From: Tethya wilhelma
Taxonomy: Eukaryota > Porifera > Demospongiae > Tethyida > Tethyidae
Assembly: GCA_964030475.1 (NCBI GenBank)
Contig: CAXIPT010000002.1
Location: 11,426,359-11,490,358 of the forward strand
Length of the DNA stretch: 64,000 bases
Direction: 5' to 3'
Part shown: one piece after another, positions 36,175 to 50,563 of the stretch
Layout of the letters: the number at the start of each line of letters is the position of its first letter
Numbering within the stretch: position 1 is the stretch's first letter
The notes under the pieces: generated by a model
What the model was told of the DNA's origin: nothing
What the model saw: the letters and a program-made list of their open reading frames with translations, nothing else
Databases searched by the model: none
Translations under genes and position numbers: made by a program

Positions 36175-39100
36175 AGCATATTCATGGGAAGTGTCAAGGG
36201 AATAAATAACTAGAAAAGAACAAGCTTGTTAACATTGGTTCACGCTACTAACTTGGCTTTGAATCCACTCCATCATGGTGGGAGGTCTTTTTCTCATCCC
36301 AGCCACACCCACTGTCCCTCGTTTGTTCTGCGAGAGGGACAGGGAGCTGCTGCGTTGAGACGGCTTCATGTAGAGGGCCTTCAGCTTGATGTACACCTCC
36401 TCAGCTCTGCTCATGACCTTTGAACTCGGCTTGTAGCGTCTCAACTGGAGAGTAAAGAACCATCACACATACTCCCAGGGAACAACACAATGAATAGCCA
36501 CCACACACTGACAAGGGCATGTAAATTTAGTTTATAAGCCCTTGCTACAGATCACTAGCATAGACACTAACTGTCTAGAATGCAAATATTGTTGTTACAA
36601 TAATGGGATATACCATAATTTGACTACTATTTGCATTGGGGAAATTTTCGTATGCATCGCTGTGTGCGAAAATTAAACACTCGAAATTTTGACAACCCAT
36701 TACCAATATTAATGCGGGCGCTACGCATGTACGAAAATTAAACACGCAAAATTTTAACGTACGGAATATTTTCAACGCGAAAATATCTCAAACTCTGGTA
36801 GTAAGTAAGTATCAATGGTATTAACTTTGACCTATTGGTGTACCTTTCTAATGGTGTGGACGAAATCCGGTACCTTTTCCAAATCACTTGTGCTGCACCT
36901 CAGGTCTAGGAGATCTCGCAGATGGATGAGAGCTTGTTGAACATTCTAGGAGGAGAGGACAGGGTGGTGCATTGATACTGTATAGCGGGAAAGTTTTGTG
37001 GGGTTTAATTTTTCCAGTTTTCGTGGATCACAATCCACCCGTGAAAGTTTTTATCCGCGAAATTCTCCGTAATGTATATACATGTGGGCTCGCACAGCTC
37101 ATTCATGAAAGTTAAAACGCAAAAATGTTTGACTAGAGACATCTGTGAAAGATTGACTTTCCCACTATACAGTATACAATACGTGCATAATGAGTAGTTC
37201 AGGCATCACGAATATTTGACAGTATAATTATTATGTAGGTTTGAACGGGGCAGATATTTCAAAAATGTTGGGATAGAGAGGTTGGAACAATTTAGTTTTT
37301 TCTCCTTACGATTAATGCACAGCAAAGTAGAAAAGTATTAACACAAGTCTTAATGCAAACTATGTATATGGACAAATTTGGACAATTGGAACACACACAC
37401 ACACTCACACACACACACACATTTACTTACAGGAGCATTTAAAGTCAGAGAGGCTTTGAGATTGTAGTTGAAAATCTGAAGAATTTGAACATTATTCATC
37501 CCTGCCATTGAAAGACGAGAGAAAAAGTGTGAAAATGTAACCACAATACACCAACTCTGTGCAACAAATACAATATACATGTACCTGGTTTTATTCTCAG
37601 TTGTGCTGGTGGATCAAGAGGCTTCGATTCACCTAGGTCCTCCTTGTTTGAGCTACTAGTCGATTTCTCCTTGATCTCTGATGAAGATTTCTTCCCACTC
37701 TGAACAGCAACCTCGTCTCTCTCCTTTACTGGCTCAGTTCTGTGCTTATCTGACAAGTCGACCCCTGTATTTATCTTTGTTATAGATGAATCAATATCTG
37801 TAGCCTGCACATTGGATATAGCAGACACTTTTTTCACAAGTTCGATGTCCACTTTCTTCTCAGGCTCCTTGTTATCCAGAGAAGACCTACTACCACCACT
37901 CTCAGCAGACGTTGACATCTCCATTGGTTCATGCTGCTGTTCGCTTGGGATAGTCACTTCAATCTTCGGCGAAATGTTGCTCAGATTATCAGATTTGGAG
38001 CTCTTTCCGTCTGTTACAGGTACATCAGGACTACAGTGGATCGAATCCACAGTTGATGCAGTCTCAGGACTACCCACAACATGATCTTGCCCTCGTGAAA
38101 CATCTCTTAAAACTCGTTCACCACTCACCTCCTCAACTGCTCCAGACAGAGTGTCAGATTTTACCACTTTACCACCATCTTTGTCACGCTCTCTGCTGCT
38201 GTTTGTGTTACGTTTCATCTTCTTTGCCGGAGATCCTCCCTTCATTGCGCTACCACTCTCCTTCCTCTTGGTACCAGAAGGACCGCCGACGTTCTTCAAC
38301 CTCACTGATCTCTTCTTTCTAGGCGACTGTTCTTGAGTTTTTGCGACGACAATCGAGTCTCTGCTTGTTGTTGAGACTCGTGGTAGTTCCATGTCAGAGA
38401 GAGAACCATGCTCTTCCATCTTGAATCTCTTTTGCGGCGAGCAAGGTGACTGGGACTTTGAAAATCGTTTCTTGGATCGTAGCTGCCTCAACGATTCTGA
38501 GTCCTGTTTCTTAGAAGAAGTATCCCTCAATTTCTTGTGAGCAGATTGAATCGCAGTCGCATCAGCAGGACCTTTTGATACTATTTCGATACTCACATCC
38601 TCCTTAACCGGCACCACACTTACATCATCAGCCACAGCTTGTACAGTCACTGGAGTGCTCTCAATAGGTTGGTTCTCTTCTACTGTACTACTGAGTGTCA
38701 CGGTTGCTGTCGTTACAACCTCACTGTGTTGTCGTTTCCTCCTGCTACTGGTTCGGGTGCCTACAGAGCTGCCTTTGGCTTTCTTCTTTCTTGCCAAACT
38801 AGGATCACTTTTCTCCAAGTTTTTATCGGTGTTTGATACTTCTTGAGGTTTTAAGCTTTCAACTTGATCAGAGTGGCTACTCTCTGGCTTGCATTGAGGC
38901 TCCAGTGATATGGTCGACTCGACACTTGTGTCAATAGGCACTGTCAAATCGAGTTCAGACTGAGATTTTGAGCATTCTACTTCATTAGAGATCTCCTGTT
39001 TTTCTGGCTCACACTGAGACTTGACCAGTGATCCAACTGATGAGTGTGTTTCAGTAGACATTGCATCAGTAGTTGAATCGACTTCATCTTGAGATTTTGA

Positions 39101-41825
39101 GTCTTCAACTGGCTCTTGTTGAGGCTCCAGCGACGAGGCTGATTTTACATGAGAATCAGTGAGTACTGTAACAGTGGCTGTCTCGACTTCATCTTCCAAA
39201 TTGATAGGGGCATCCTCCTCCATTGGTGTCACAGCTGCTGGCGGAGTCTGTTCAACACACGCATCAGTAGGGAGTGCTATGTGTGCCTGTTCTGATAATG
39301 TGTTGCTTTGTGCAATGGTTTCAGCATCAGTGTGGTATGTGAGGGAGGGGGCTAGGACTGGCTCATCAGACAGTGTCCCTCCACTATCAGAAACAGTTGC
39401 ATGTACATTTAGAGTTGTTGTAATATCACTGCACACAGTCTCGGCTTGTATCATTGGTTGCTCAGCTGGGGTTTCAACAATCTCCATCATTTCTGGTTCT
39501 TCATTTCCCTCCTCAGTCTGGCTAGGTGACTCCACTGCTGGTAGTGGCTGTTGTTCTTCACTAACAGTCTTTGATCTGCTATTCGATAATTCTTCCTTCA
39601 TTGTTTCTTGATCTTCACTAGTATCGTTCTTCAGTGTTTCCATCATGGCACAATCTTCAACATTAATCTTGGCTACGACTTCTGTCGATTGTATTTCAGC
39701 ATCTTTCTCAGCAAACATCTCAACTTCAATGTCTTTCTTACACACAGGTGACTCTGATTCAACCTCACCCTCTTTCTTTCCTGCCTCCTGTTGCTCACAC
39801 TCAGTATCTTCACTAATACTCTTCTTTACTTCTGGACTATCCAATTCCAGACCCCCTCTAGCTTCTGGCCCCCCTGACTCCAAATCTTCTACTTTCTGAC
39901 CTCCCGATTCCATACCAGCACTAGGCTGGTCAACCTCAATATGTGTACTCTCGGCACCATCACCAGTGGCTGCACTCAATCCCTCCACACCATCACCACC
40001 ATCACTGGTTGCTTTGTTCGATTCTTTCTTGACACGTGAGCGAGTTACCCTCTGTCCTTCGGGAGGTGAAGACACTGAGGATGTCTTTGTCCTTCCACTT
40101 TGCTGTCTCTTGCCACTGGCTTTCGTTTTAGCGGTTTGTTTCTGACTTGACAAGCTTTTACTGGAGCTCTCTCTCCTAGTCTTCTTCTCTGTCTGTTGCG
40201 CCATAGGTTGCTCACAGTGTTGAGATGGCAGCAAGCTCTCTTGCTTCGGACTAGTCAAAGGTGCCATCTCTCTCCTCGACGAGTAGCTCTGAGTGAGTCT
40301 CTCCACGATGCTCCCTTTGCCTGGAGTGCACCTCGTGCGTGTGCTGTACCTCTTGGTGGGTGATACTGTTTCACGACCAGTATCGTTACCCTCTGTTGAT
40401 ACAGCTTGCTTTGGTTGCAACGGTTCAAAGTCTTTATCGGCTTGAAGTGATGGTGTGCTTAGGGAGCAGTCTTGTTCTGGGGATTTGGGAGCATCTGGAA
40501 CAACCACTGGTTCAGTTTTCACGTGACACTGGAGTGTTGATGACTCCTCTGATGTGTAATCCAGGATAGTTGGTACATTTTCATCTCTCTTTCCTCTCAT
40601 AGTAGCACCGCCATCTTCCTCGTGCTGTGAAGGAGACTTTGGTGGCTCTTCAGAAGTGCTCACACTCCCCTCTACCCCACCCAGTTTATCAGTCTCACTG
40701 TCGCTCAAAATCTCTGTCTTCACTTCACCAAATAACCCAAGGTTTGGACCACCCCCTGTACTTTGGTTAGGACCATCCCCTATACTTTGGTTTGGACCAT
40801 CCCCTGTACTTTGGTTTGGACCATCCCCTGTACTTTGGTTAGGACCATTTCCTGAGCTTGCAGCAGACTCGCTAGTGACTTCTCTCTCTTCACTCTTCAC
40901 CCTCTGTGACAGCCTGGTTGACCTCCTCTGCCCAGAGATGGGGGGAGGTTTAGAGGAAGGAGTTTGTGATCTGTTTGATCGTTTTCGTCGTTTCTTCGTA
41001 GGGACAGGTTCTTCCTGGGAGCCTTCGAGGGAGCTGGGGATACTGGATGGCTGAGAATCGGCGAGTTGATTCGACTCATCCTCAGCAGCTTGAGTCTCAG
41101 CTGGTGGTGACTGAGTTTGAACCAACTCTGATGTCTAAAAAATATATAAAGATACACGCCATTGGTATCAAGTCGTACCAATACCTAAATTATTTAGAGT
41201 GATGTGCATAAAGGATGTCTGCTTTCAAGTACACAGCATGCACTAGTATGAGTGACTAGAAATTTTTCTACTAATATGTGTGAAGATAAGCCCTGACCTT
41301 CTGGTTGGGATCTTCGACTTCCTTCTTGATTTTCTTCCTCTTCTTCTTGGGTGTGACCACACTTGACGAGATGGCTAATAAAGGGTCTTCCTCAATCTCC
41401 CACACTGCTTCCAAGAAACCCTTTCGACACGACGGCTTCTTGTACTTGTCTTGGAACTCCACGTAAGGCAGAAGGTCCACAGGTGCCATCCACCCACTGG
41501 AAGTGTGTGTGTGTGTAGTACTATCATCCTCAAATATGGGATGCATAAAATGTTGATAGCACTGCTTACTGTTCGTGTGTCCCATAAAAGAATACAAATA
41601 TCTTGTTTGCAGGTGGCTTGAGCTTTTTGGGCGGCTTTACAACCTACATACGTACAGTGCAACAGCAGCTGGTTGACCAAACTCTAATAAATGAGCACCA
41701 ATAGAGAGAGAGAGAGAGATTTTCGTGCAGGAACCATACCCTACCTTGGCAGGCCAGTGAGGATAGCCTTTCATCTTGGCCCACACCAAGTCGTTCTCCT
41801 TAAAGGTATACTTTTCAGGAGGCAT
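35256..41825 (-). CDS. LEDGF/HDGF-related chromatin protein (PWWP plus IBD-type domain)
   Basis: Nine exons: 41825-41745, 41643-41570, 41496-41298, 41134-37585, 37501-37431, 36945-36844, 36444-36253, 35908-35735, 35597-35256; about 1594 residues. The N-terminal PWWP domain ([39 protein letters not shown], residues 1-95) should read methylated H3K36 nucleosomes. [10 protein letters not shown] follows. One 3.55-kb exon encodes about 1180 acidic, Ser/Thr-rich, disordered residues with basic RRSTR patches. Exons 5-7 (about 1302-1423: [40 protein letters not shown]) match the helical integrase-binding domain of LEDGF/p75 and HRP2, which docks cellular transcription factors. The tail is acidic. Ortholog of the PSIP1/HDGFL2 lineage; three times the size of human LEDGF. 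Confidence 0.88.
36114..36170. repeat. (GT)n microsatellite in an LEDGF-like intron
   Basis: Uninterrupted GT tract. Confidence 0.95.
36610..36800. mobile_element. MITE-like element 3 in an LEDGF-like intron
   Basis: About 191 bp with short inverted ends (left TACCATAATTTGA, right TCAAACTCTGGTA), TA at both borders, and TTTTCGTA/CGAAAATT-rich body words shared with element 1 at 31093-31266. Probably a diverged relative. Confidence 0.5.
36975..37175. mobile_element. MITE-like element 2, copy 2, in an LEDGF-like intron
   Basis: Inverted ends CTGTATAGCGGGAAAGTTT and the CCCACTATACAG end, bordered by TA. The body is alignable with the copy at 31284-31451 (shared TTTGACTAGAGACA and GCGAAATTCTCCGTAA words). 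Confidence 0.8.
40742..40853 (-). repeat. 24-bp coding minisatellite in the LEDGF-like gene
   Basis: About four to five tandem 24-bp units encode GPNQSTGD repeats (one unit reads GPNQSIGD, one GPNQSTGG) inside the disordered acidic region. The unit length keeps the frame. Confidence 0.85.
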
Positions 41826-42207
41826 TTCTGTGTGACTACTTGCCTGTGCAGGAGGAACTGCAGCAAAAATTTACCCGCCCGCGCGAAAAACTACAAGGTA
41901 ATGGTCGACAGTATTGTAGAGCCTAACGGATCAGCGGCGCGCGCAGGCCGGCCGGCTATCATGACATTGTACAAGCACATTTGAGCTGAGTTTCTCTTCT
42001 CTCTACGTATACGTGCATGTAGCGTGTATTATATGCAAAAAAATGATTAAGCAGGAGCAGCACAAATGCATGAATTAATAATAACAGGGGCAAAATTGAA
42101 ATCATACGAAAATGACTGAATGAACTGTGAGATGAAAAACGTTAACATAATTGAATGGAATGACAATTTTTGTTTTAGTGAGGTTTGAACACACACAACA
42201 ACAATCT
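41826..42207. promoter_or_regulatory. promoter region of the LEDGF-like gene / 3' flank of Dixin
   Basis: Contains a CpG-rich stretch (41870-41955) with GCGCGAAAA, an E2F-like word, and GGCCGGCCGG. The LEDGF-like start codon lies at its edge and Dixin ends at the other side. Confidence 0.4.
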
Positions 42208-44768
42208 CTATCTGTGATGGTGGCTCTTCTCAGAGATCCACACCATGATCTTTCCGTGCCAGCTCGGCAGGACCTGATCATCGCGAATGATCTCCTCCTT
42301 CACAACACCACAGTCGGGGTCCTCCGTCTTGAAGAAGTAACGGAAGGAACCATGTCGATCGAACACTGATTTGAAATCACGCAGCGTCACTCCATTAGAC
42401 CTGATGCCATACAGAGAGAGAGAATATTAATAAATGCGGGATGTGCAGCAACTACTAGTAACTATTGTGTGGATGGCCAATGTACAGTATTTCCCATGGT
42501 GCACGTATTAGGCAGTAGATAAAAAGTTTGGTGGTACAAAGAAGCTTATTTCCTACAAAGAAGTTTGTGATTATGATCTAATCGTGAAAATATTGTGTTG
42601 CAAAAGTTTGGAGCTTAAAAGAGAATTCAAAACAAGAACAAATTTGTGTCAGGAGTCAGACACTCATTTTCAAGTTCAATGAAAGTTTATTAATTTTCAG
42701 AGTATACAACTGTAAGAAATGTACACAGACACAACAGAGACACCACAACATACACACAGTGGTTTGTAGATGCTTACCTTCTTGGGACTAGCGTCACATA
42801 AGGTGTCTCCTGTTTCTCGTTGATCATGTAGTAGAACACCTTGGTCATGTCCCCCGAGGGTGAGGCACCATCGACGGCCTTTGGTTCACCTCCCCCGCCA
42901 GACGAGTGCTTCTCCTTGTGTCTCTTCCGCCTCTCTCTGTCTCTGTCCCGATGATGGTCATCAGAGTCTCGCTGTGAGGGTCAGAGGTCAAATTTATGAA
43001 AATTTTATTCCCAAAAATTGATGCTTACAAATAAAAGAAAAAGTGGCCCAGAACAAACTGACTGTGAGTACAAAGTTCAATCAGTGGTCCATCAATGAAC
43101 TGTGCTACATAAATACTAAACTTTACATCAAAGTAACATACGTGTCTCCTTGATTTTTTCCCTGAAGGTGAAACAGCTCTTTCAATCAGCTTGGCCATCA
43201 CATCAGAGATGTTCTTCTCCAGGAGGTCAAGGGTCTGTTGGCTGGAGTCCTGGGGGGAGAGGGAACTTCTTAGAGCTGTCAGGCCCTCACGAATTGCATC
43301 TGCTTCTGCAGTTACCTATGGATGGAAGTAGTAAGATCATATCAAGTATGGAAGACATAGAGAGTCAGTGATGATTTGATGCACACATTATACTCCAGTT
43401 TAAAAATTGCATGCCTATAGGAGTAGAAATATTGAAGGTAATAGCATGACAGCCATATAGTATATGACTCATTGATAAGTGCTTACTGGATGGTTTAAAC
43501 TTAAAAGTCTATGAAAATGTAATTTAAACTTACAGCTTCTAATTTCTGACTTCTTCCTACTTGGACTTCACCAAGTCTCTCTTCAAGAAACTCTATCTTT
43601 CTCTCTTTGGTTGCTAACTTTGTCTGGTATGTCTCTTCGGAAGCAGCCAGTCTCGAGAGCTCGCTCTTGAGTGTCTCCATCTCTGTTTTCAGATCTTGTT
43701 CCGTTTGCTCCCTGATGCTGAGTTGAGTCTTTGAGGTCTCAACCTCTCTCAGCTGCTCCTCAAGGTCCTCTTTACAAGAGCCAAGTTCACTCTTCACGTG
43801 TGTGGATGTTTGGTGTGTACAATGTCATGTAGGTGTTTGTTATTAAATGGTTAATATAGGGTATTGTAAACTGTAATGAGAGGGAGTATATAAACATATA
43901 CACAAAATAAACAAAATTTCAAAAAAACAGATATTATTATTATAAATCTTATGTAAACACACACCTTTTCCTAGAGGGCTATCATAACATGGTACCAATA
44001 GGTAAACAAGAGTGTGGGAGAACAAATGAGGTTATACCAATTGCACATTAACCTTATCTCTCTGGGTGACCAGGGTGGGTGCAGGAGTTCAGCAGATGTG
44101 GTTATTTTTGAACTCTACCCTCTGTGTTTGCTTATACAATTCCCACTCTAACTCAAGCACATGGGATCAGCTATACTTAACCACGCATATAGCTACATGT
44201 ACACAAGACTACTGTACTCGCATGTAAAATGTACATGTAGTACAGACATTTGTGGAGGATGAGCTAACTCAGCTGCCTGGCAACTCACCAAGTCTAGCCA
44301 GTCCATTTGTTGCTCAGTTAAAAAGAGTAAGACACAAAAAAAAATTGGCCATGAGGAGTACTTCTCACAACTGAAAATCAAGCAATATGTTCACAAATTC
44401 GGTTCTTTTTTGAAGATAAATATGAAGCTTAATTTGTCGCTTGATGCTACCACACACCCTGTTGGCTTGGAGCGTTGCTATGACGTACAGCTACACAGCA
44501 TGGGGGGCATACGGAGGTAGGGACAGACAGGCAGAGAGCCAAGAGGAGCGAGATGAGGTCCTAGCAATGGAAACTGAAACAATGTAGCTTACATGCATGT
44601 ACATGCATATGCCCATGTCACGCTAACGCACAAGCTCCCTAGCAATTTTAGGCACATGCAAAAGATCTGGTTATGGACAACACAAGGATGGATGTAATGT
44701 TTCAAACTGAAAGAAAAATGACCAAGCGCTACTGCCAAAACAAATTTTCATACCTACGTAATAAAATG

Positions 44769-44854
<86 letters not shown>

Positions 44855-47086
44855 NCACACCTCAAGTTGTTTGATGATGCTGTCCTTTTGGAGTATCTGG
44901 TGATGCAGGTCAACTCTCTGCGTGTCGTTTTTATACTCCTTACGATAGATCTCAGATTTCATTGAGGTAATAAACTGATTCCTCTCATCGACCATGTTAC
45001 GCAGTGTAGCACATTCTGATACAATCTGAGTACATTCGTCCTGCTGTTGAGCAAGTTGATCACGGAGTAGAGAAATCTACATAAAAAAAAGGAAAAAAGA
45101 AGGAAAAAAAAATTCAGTGATTTTATGAAATTATCACAATAATGCAATGACCTCAGTATTTTTGTGCCTGCATGATGAAGATCAGCAAAGCCTGATTGAA
45201 GCGTCGCAAACAAAAATTGTTCAAAACTGGCGAAATACCAAATAGCTCAGTCAATCTACAACTAGTTAACACCAGAATGACCCTATCTACTCATACAATG
45301 CAGTGTTCTTCCTCACTTCTCTTTCCTTGTCCACTAGCTCCTGGTCTCTCTGGTTAGGGGTTGGGGTAGCCGACTCCGATACCCCTCCGGCAGGTGCTTC
45401 ATTAGTGGGGGTGACAGAGGTGTCCCCTTCAATCAACTCTTTGAGTAGGTTCGTCTCAGAGCCGTCAGAGTTGCGCAACAGCTGTAGGTGTTTAGAGAAG
45501 AAAACAATAGGTGAGTGGTTTATGGTTGTCAACTTCCAGGGAAATTAAGACACTAACTACCACTTCAGGTAGTTAACATTTAAGTAACTACAATACACAC
45601 ACACATACACACATCGACTGTACCAGTGCATGAAGCTGTAACAGTTCAGTCTTGAATTCGTTCAAACCAGCCAAAACAGCTCCCATCTCCTGAACCACCT
45701 CGGCCCCTTCCTGCACCCCTTCAACCCCCCCTCCTGCCACTCTCCCTCTCCTTCGTTCCCCCGCTGTCCCAGGAGCTCCAAGTTCACTCATCTCTCGTTC
45801 CTCTGGAATACTACGAATGGTGTTAGAAGCAGAGGTAGAACGTAGACGCAACTGAACACCTGCTGAAGAAGAAAAAGAGAAAGAGAAAGGAGTGAATGTG
45901 CTATGAGATTGATCCAAGGAAAGCAACACAAGCACTATTGTTTCCTATAGACAATCTATGGCGTGATAGAAATTGAATTTGGAGGAGCAATTTAATTATT
46001 GCTTTTTAGTACCCCCACTATCCATCCAGTTTACACTGCAACATGGTGTTAATGTAAACGCTAATTTACAGAAAAATGTTCTCAATTTTTGAAATGCTTT
46101 TATCCTTACATGATAATTAAGCCTCCCATGCAGGGTGGTTTAATGTACAGTGTATGTGTATACATGCCTGCTTCATATCACTAGTTATCATTATTCCCAA
46201 AAATGGCATAATTCATGCATCAAATAGAGCTCTTGCAAATGAAAACCGGAAATATTTTGTTGAAGTGTTACTAAAATTAATAGAGTTAGCTATTTTTACC
46301 ATACGAAAGCACATGACAGCTGCCCATTTCTCTGTATTGCTCTGTAAATACTATACATGAGGGAGGAGCCTGGGAACGAGGCTACTGTACATTTTTGCCA
46401 CAAAGAAGTTATAATCACAAGTGCTCTACAAACATTTACAGTGACCTCACCCATCTTCTTCTTAGGGGCAATGATCCTAGTGCCTGCATTGGGCGGAAGT
46501 TGATCCACAGGTGTACTATAAGTATCGTTCTCAATGTCGTCCTGGGACAGAGAGTACGACTGGTTCAGGTCAGACTGATAGTGATTATTCCTGTCCTGAT
46601 AGGACGGCCGTTCTGGCTGGGAGAGAGCAACGTGACCTGTGTGCGGTGGACCATAACCCGGCGAGTAACTGGGACCTGAGAGAGACTGCTCGATGCTACG
46701 ATGGTGAGAATTAGAAGACGAAGATGCATGGACGTTCAAACTAGCCATGTTCGGGACGCTGAAACTATTGGCAGCGAAAGCAGAAGAGGCTAGGTTACTT
46801 TGTCGGAAGTTTTGTTGGAGTCTATCGGGGGAGAGTGCACGAGTCATGGGAGGACGGTCTCGGTTGCTGTGGGCAGCGTTCATCCTGTCGCGATACATGT
46901 GCTCTCGTTGGAGCTGCTGGAAGTGCTGCTGCTGTTGCTGGGCCAAGGAGTGAGGTTTGGGAGGGTCGCTGACGCTGCGAGGTTTGACGGAGCGGGGTTG
47001 ATAACGTTCGGCGATGGCTAGGATGACTCTCATGATACCCTTGGAGTTTCCTTCGTAGATGTCTAGTGTATGTGAGTGTGTGTGTG

Positions 47087-47138
<52 letters not shown>

Positions 47139-48990
47139 TGAAAGTACAATGTATCACTGACTTTGAGGACAATCTTCCCAAAAAGGCAAGAAAACTATCA
47201 CATCCATATTAGACAAACCAACTCCCTCCTACATGTGCAGAATGCACTAAATTCAAAATTCTTCACAGAAAAGGAAAGTTTTTAAAACCATTATCATTCA
47301 ACCATTGCAAAAATGCACAATGAAATTTCATCCATTATTACACACACAAATATAGCGAGCCCACTACCACATACATGTACAAATACCTCAACCACCACTG
47401 TACATGGGCACATGCATTCCATGTACATGTGCACATGCATTCCATGTACATGTGCACGTCACTTCAAATGTACCTTTACAAGCGTCCACATGCAATGTGA
47501 CGCCATCCTGTTGCAGAAAGCTGACGGCCCTCTCAATATTGGTTCTCCGCGAGATACTGGTCGTTGGGTAGCGATCGATCCCATCCACTTCAGCTCGAGC
47601 TGAAAAGATAAACGTAGGAAAGATTGATAAAAAAACCAAAATGTCACAAAACAGCACACACTGTGATGTTGTTACACATGTAAACCATATAACTATGCAC
47701 CGTGCAGTACGTGGTCACTAGAATGTACAGAATTGGCAGACAATCCTACAATTAGCATCACAATACTGCAGGTGCATAGAGCTCTACTAGCATGAGATTG
47801 AGCACAAGCATTGGCGGGTGTATCTGGTATGATGTGGCTAATACTGCACACAAAGTACTCACACATGTACATGTACAACATATTTTTTTTCAAGCAAACA
47901 AATTCCACGACAAATTTCCTCAGCCTGTATTTTCTTTCAGCAAGTATCCCCCACCCTCCCTTTAAAGTGGGCACAAGGAGACACACGACAGTCACAACAC
48001 TCTAAGGAGGAAGCCATCAATTGGCGCACTAGCAGCACCCCTAAAAGTCGACGATGCAATACTTATATCATTAGTATCGCTAATTTAAATAGGGGTCACA
48101 AGTCATGACCTCAATGCTGCACATGTTCACTAGGCATAGCATACAAGCTTCCTAAATGCCCCCACAAGAGCTGGCAGCTGGCACTGATATGAGAACCATA
48201 TAAGAGAGAGCACTCAATGGAACGTACACATTACTTCACCAGACTATTAATTCATGGTCTAATGTGTGCCACATCGCATTATTTTATATAGACTTCAATT
48301 ACTGTGTATAATACTAGGGTTGTCAAGGAGATTGGTACCCACTTTTGGCATCACCACCTTAATTCCATCATGAATATTCAACAGGGACTAATTTATTGTA
48401 CACAAACTCTACTTGAGCTAGCGCAGGCTGCCTAGCAACAACGCTCTTCAAAAGTGATTGACAAATCATAATGTGTTGTTGGCTTACAAGCAATTGGCCC
48501 TGATTGATATCACAAATTACTCAAACCAAACAACTCAACGGATGATCGACTGACTTGGCTAAAAATAATATCAATTTACCCACTCTCACTCATGACCTCT
48601 GAAGTGAGGGTCTACACGTGTATTGGAGCTATTGCTAATTCAAAACAAACAAACAAAATGATATGTGGATACCATTGCTAGTTAGTGGAACTATAGTAGT
48701 ACTCCTATAATGTGAAATATCCCGGACCCTAGCAATAGTAAAGTGATGCATTAGTCCATTAAGCAGCACAAGTGTATGTGTAACCCGAGATATTGCCGTT
48801 ACTCGAGGCATTATCCCCAATTTTTAAACCTAAGTGCTTTTTGAGAAATTCTTACCAACAATTTCGACGAGGTTTACAAAAGAGACGCCATCTTGGAGGT
48901 TGGTTCGGAGATCAGTTACGAGGGGAATGCCAGGCTTCCTCTTGAGGTAGTTGTTGACCCAGGCAGTGTAGTCTTGGAGCTGCTTCTGAG

Positions 48991-49038
<48 letters not shown>

Positions 49039-50377
49039 GTGTGTGTATGTATGTGTGTGTGTGTGTGTGTTCATGTGTGTGTGTGTGAGAGAGCTACATG
49101 TATAGTACTAAGAAAGTATAATGTTTATTTGTCAGTGCAAGTAGTACATACATAAAATTTTAAAAATAATATTATGATTCAGAGTCAAATGACACCTCCA
49201 CATGGTAACATATACACCACCCACTAACAGCATTTAGAAGTGTTGTTGTCCGTAAACAGGGTTCGCTACTAACCAATCCATTAGATCAACAATGGTCAAA
49301 TTTAATAAAGACCATCACATAATGGAGGAATCGCTACAAAAGAGAACAACAATGAGACTGTGGGCCTTTGAGTATTCACAGGACAACAACAAAACAACAT
49401 GCAGCTTCAAACGATCTCACAATGTTGTGACTAAAGACTGGCATATGGATCAGAAATGTACGCACACAACTATGAACAAACCAGTGAGATTCTTCAAAGG
49501 TGAATTATTTTACTGAGAGGCTCAGAGAGCATTCATTTGATGCTGGATAACAAGATCATGTTTTGTTCACACCTATCTGATATTAATGCTCTCTCCGTGC
49601 ACTCTTCAATAGCTTCACCCTCTTCCCTGGCACACAAGCAAGTGGACTAGCAATGAACACACTGTGGACTGGAGTAAAAGCGTTTGCAACTGAACACCAC
49701 AATAGTGAGAATTAATGGAGTTACTCATGCCTGCCAATACAGAACATAGTGGAGCCAATGGACCACAGAGTTGTTGTGTCTGGCTGACATTAGCATAAAT
49801 TTGTAACCATGCACTCTCATTATTTTTCGGCTAAGAGTCCTCATTTACATATTTATGAGGTTATTAAACTTCACACAGTGAGCTTGCGAATGAAAGGCTA
49901 TTGACTATATAAAGATACTATATAGTACAGTAGCACTTTCTAGTGTATAGCAACTCAATATCAATGAAACACACACACACACACACACACACAGAAAGCA
50001 ATGACAGCGTGAACAAGAACAGACACAAAGCAGCTATATAGTTGGCCAACAGAGGAGCACAGAATGTGTTTGCACATTGCTGAATACATTGATAGCATTA
50101 TTTGTGGATATAAGGCATGCGTATTGTACATACACATACATATACAATGTGAGCAATGGAATGCCCAAAGAATTACCTGCGAATGTAGTTAGAAAGGAAT
50201 TGATCAATAAACCAATTGTAACTTGAACACACCATAATGGAGAGAGTACAGATTAGACCTTGTGCTCAAAATGGGCTGATTAATAGCCATATTCACATTA
50301 TGCAACTTGATAGCATGCCTCCATTGGAGGTAATGTCCTTACTAGTGATGCCTGACTAATTCAATAGAGGAACAGTC

Positions 50378-50455
<78 letters not shown>

Positions 50456-50467
50456 NNNNNNNNNNNN

Positions 50468-50563
<96 letters not shown>

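Noticed and set aside
39159..39611. 150-residue plus-strand frame
   Set aside because: Antisense shadow of the long LEDGF-like exon, whose minus-strand frame is continuous over 3.5 kb and linked to PWWP and IBD-type exons.
46296..46450. extension of the Dixin Gln-rich exon past 46451
   Set aside because: ATGG followed by GTGAGG is a good donor, and the next exon at 45859 continues in phase; the extension reads into AT-rich intron.
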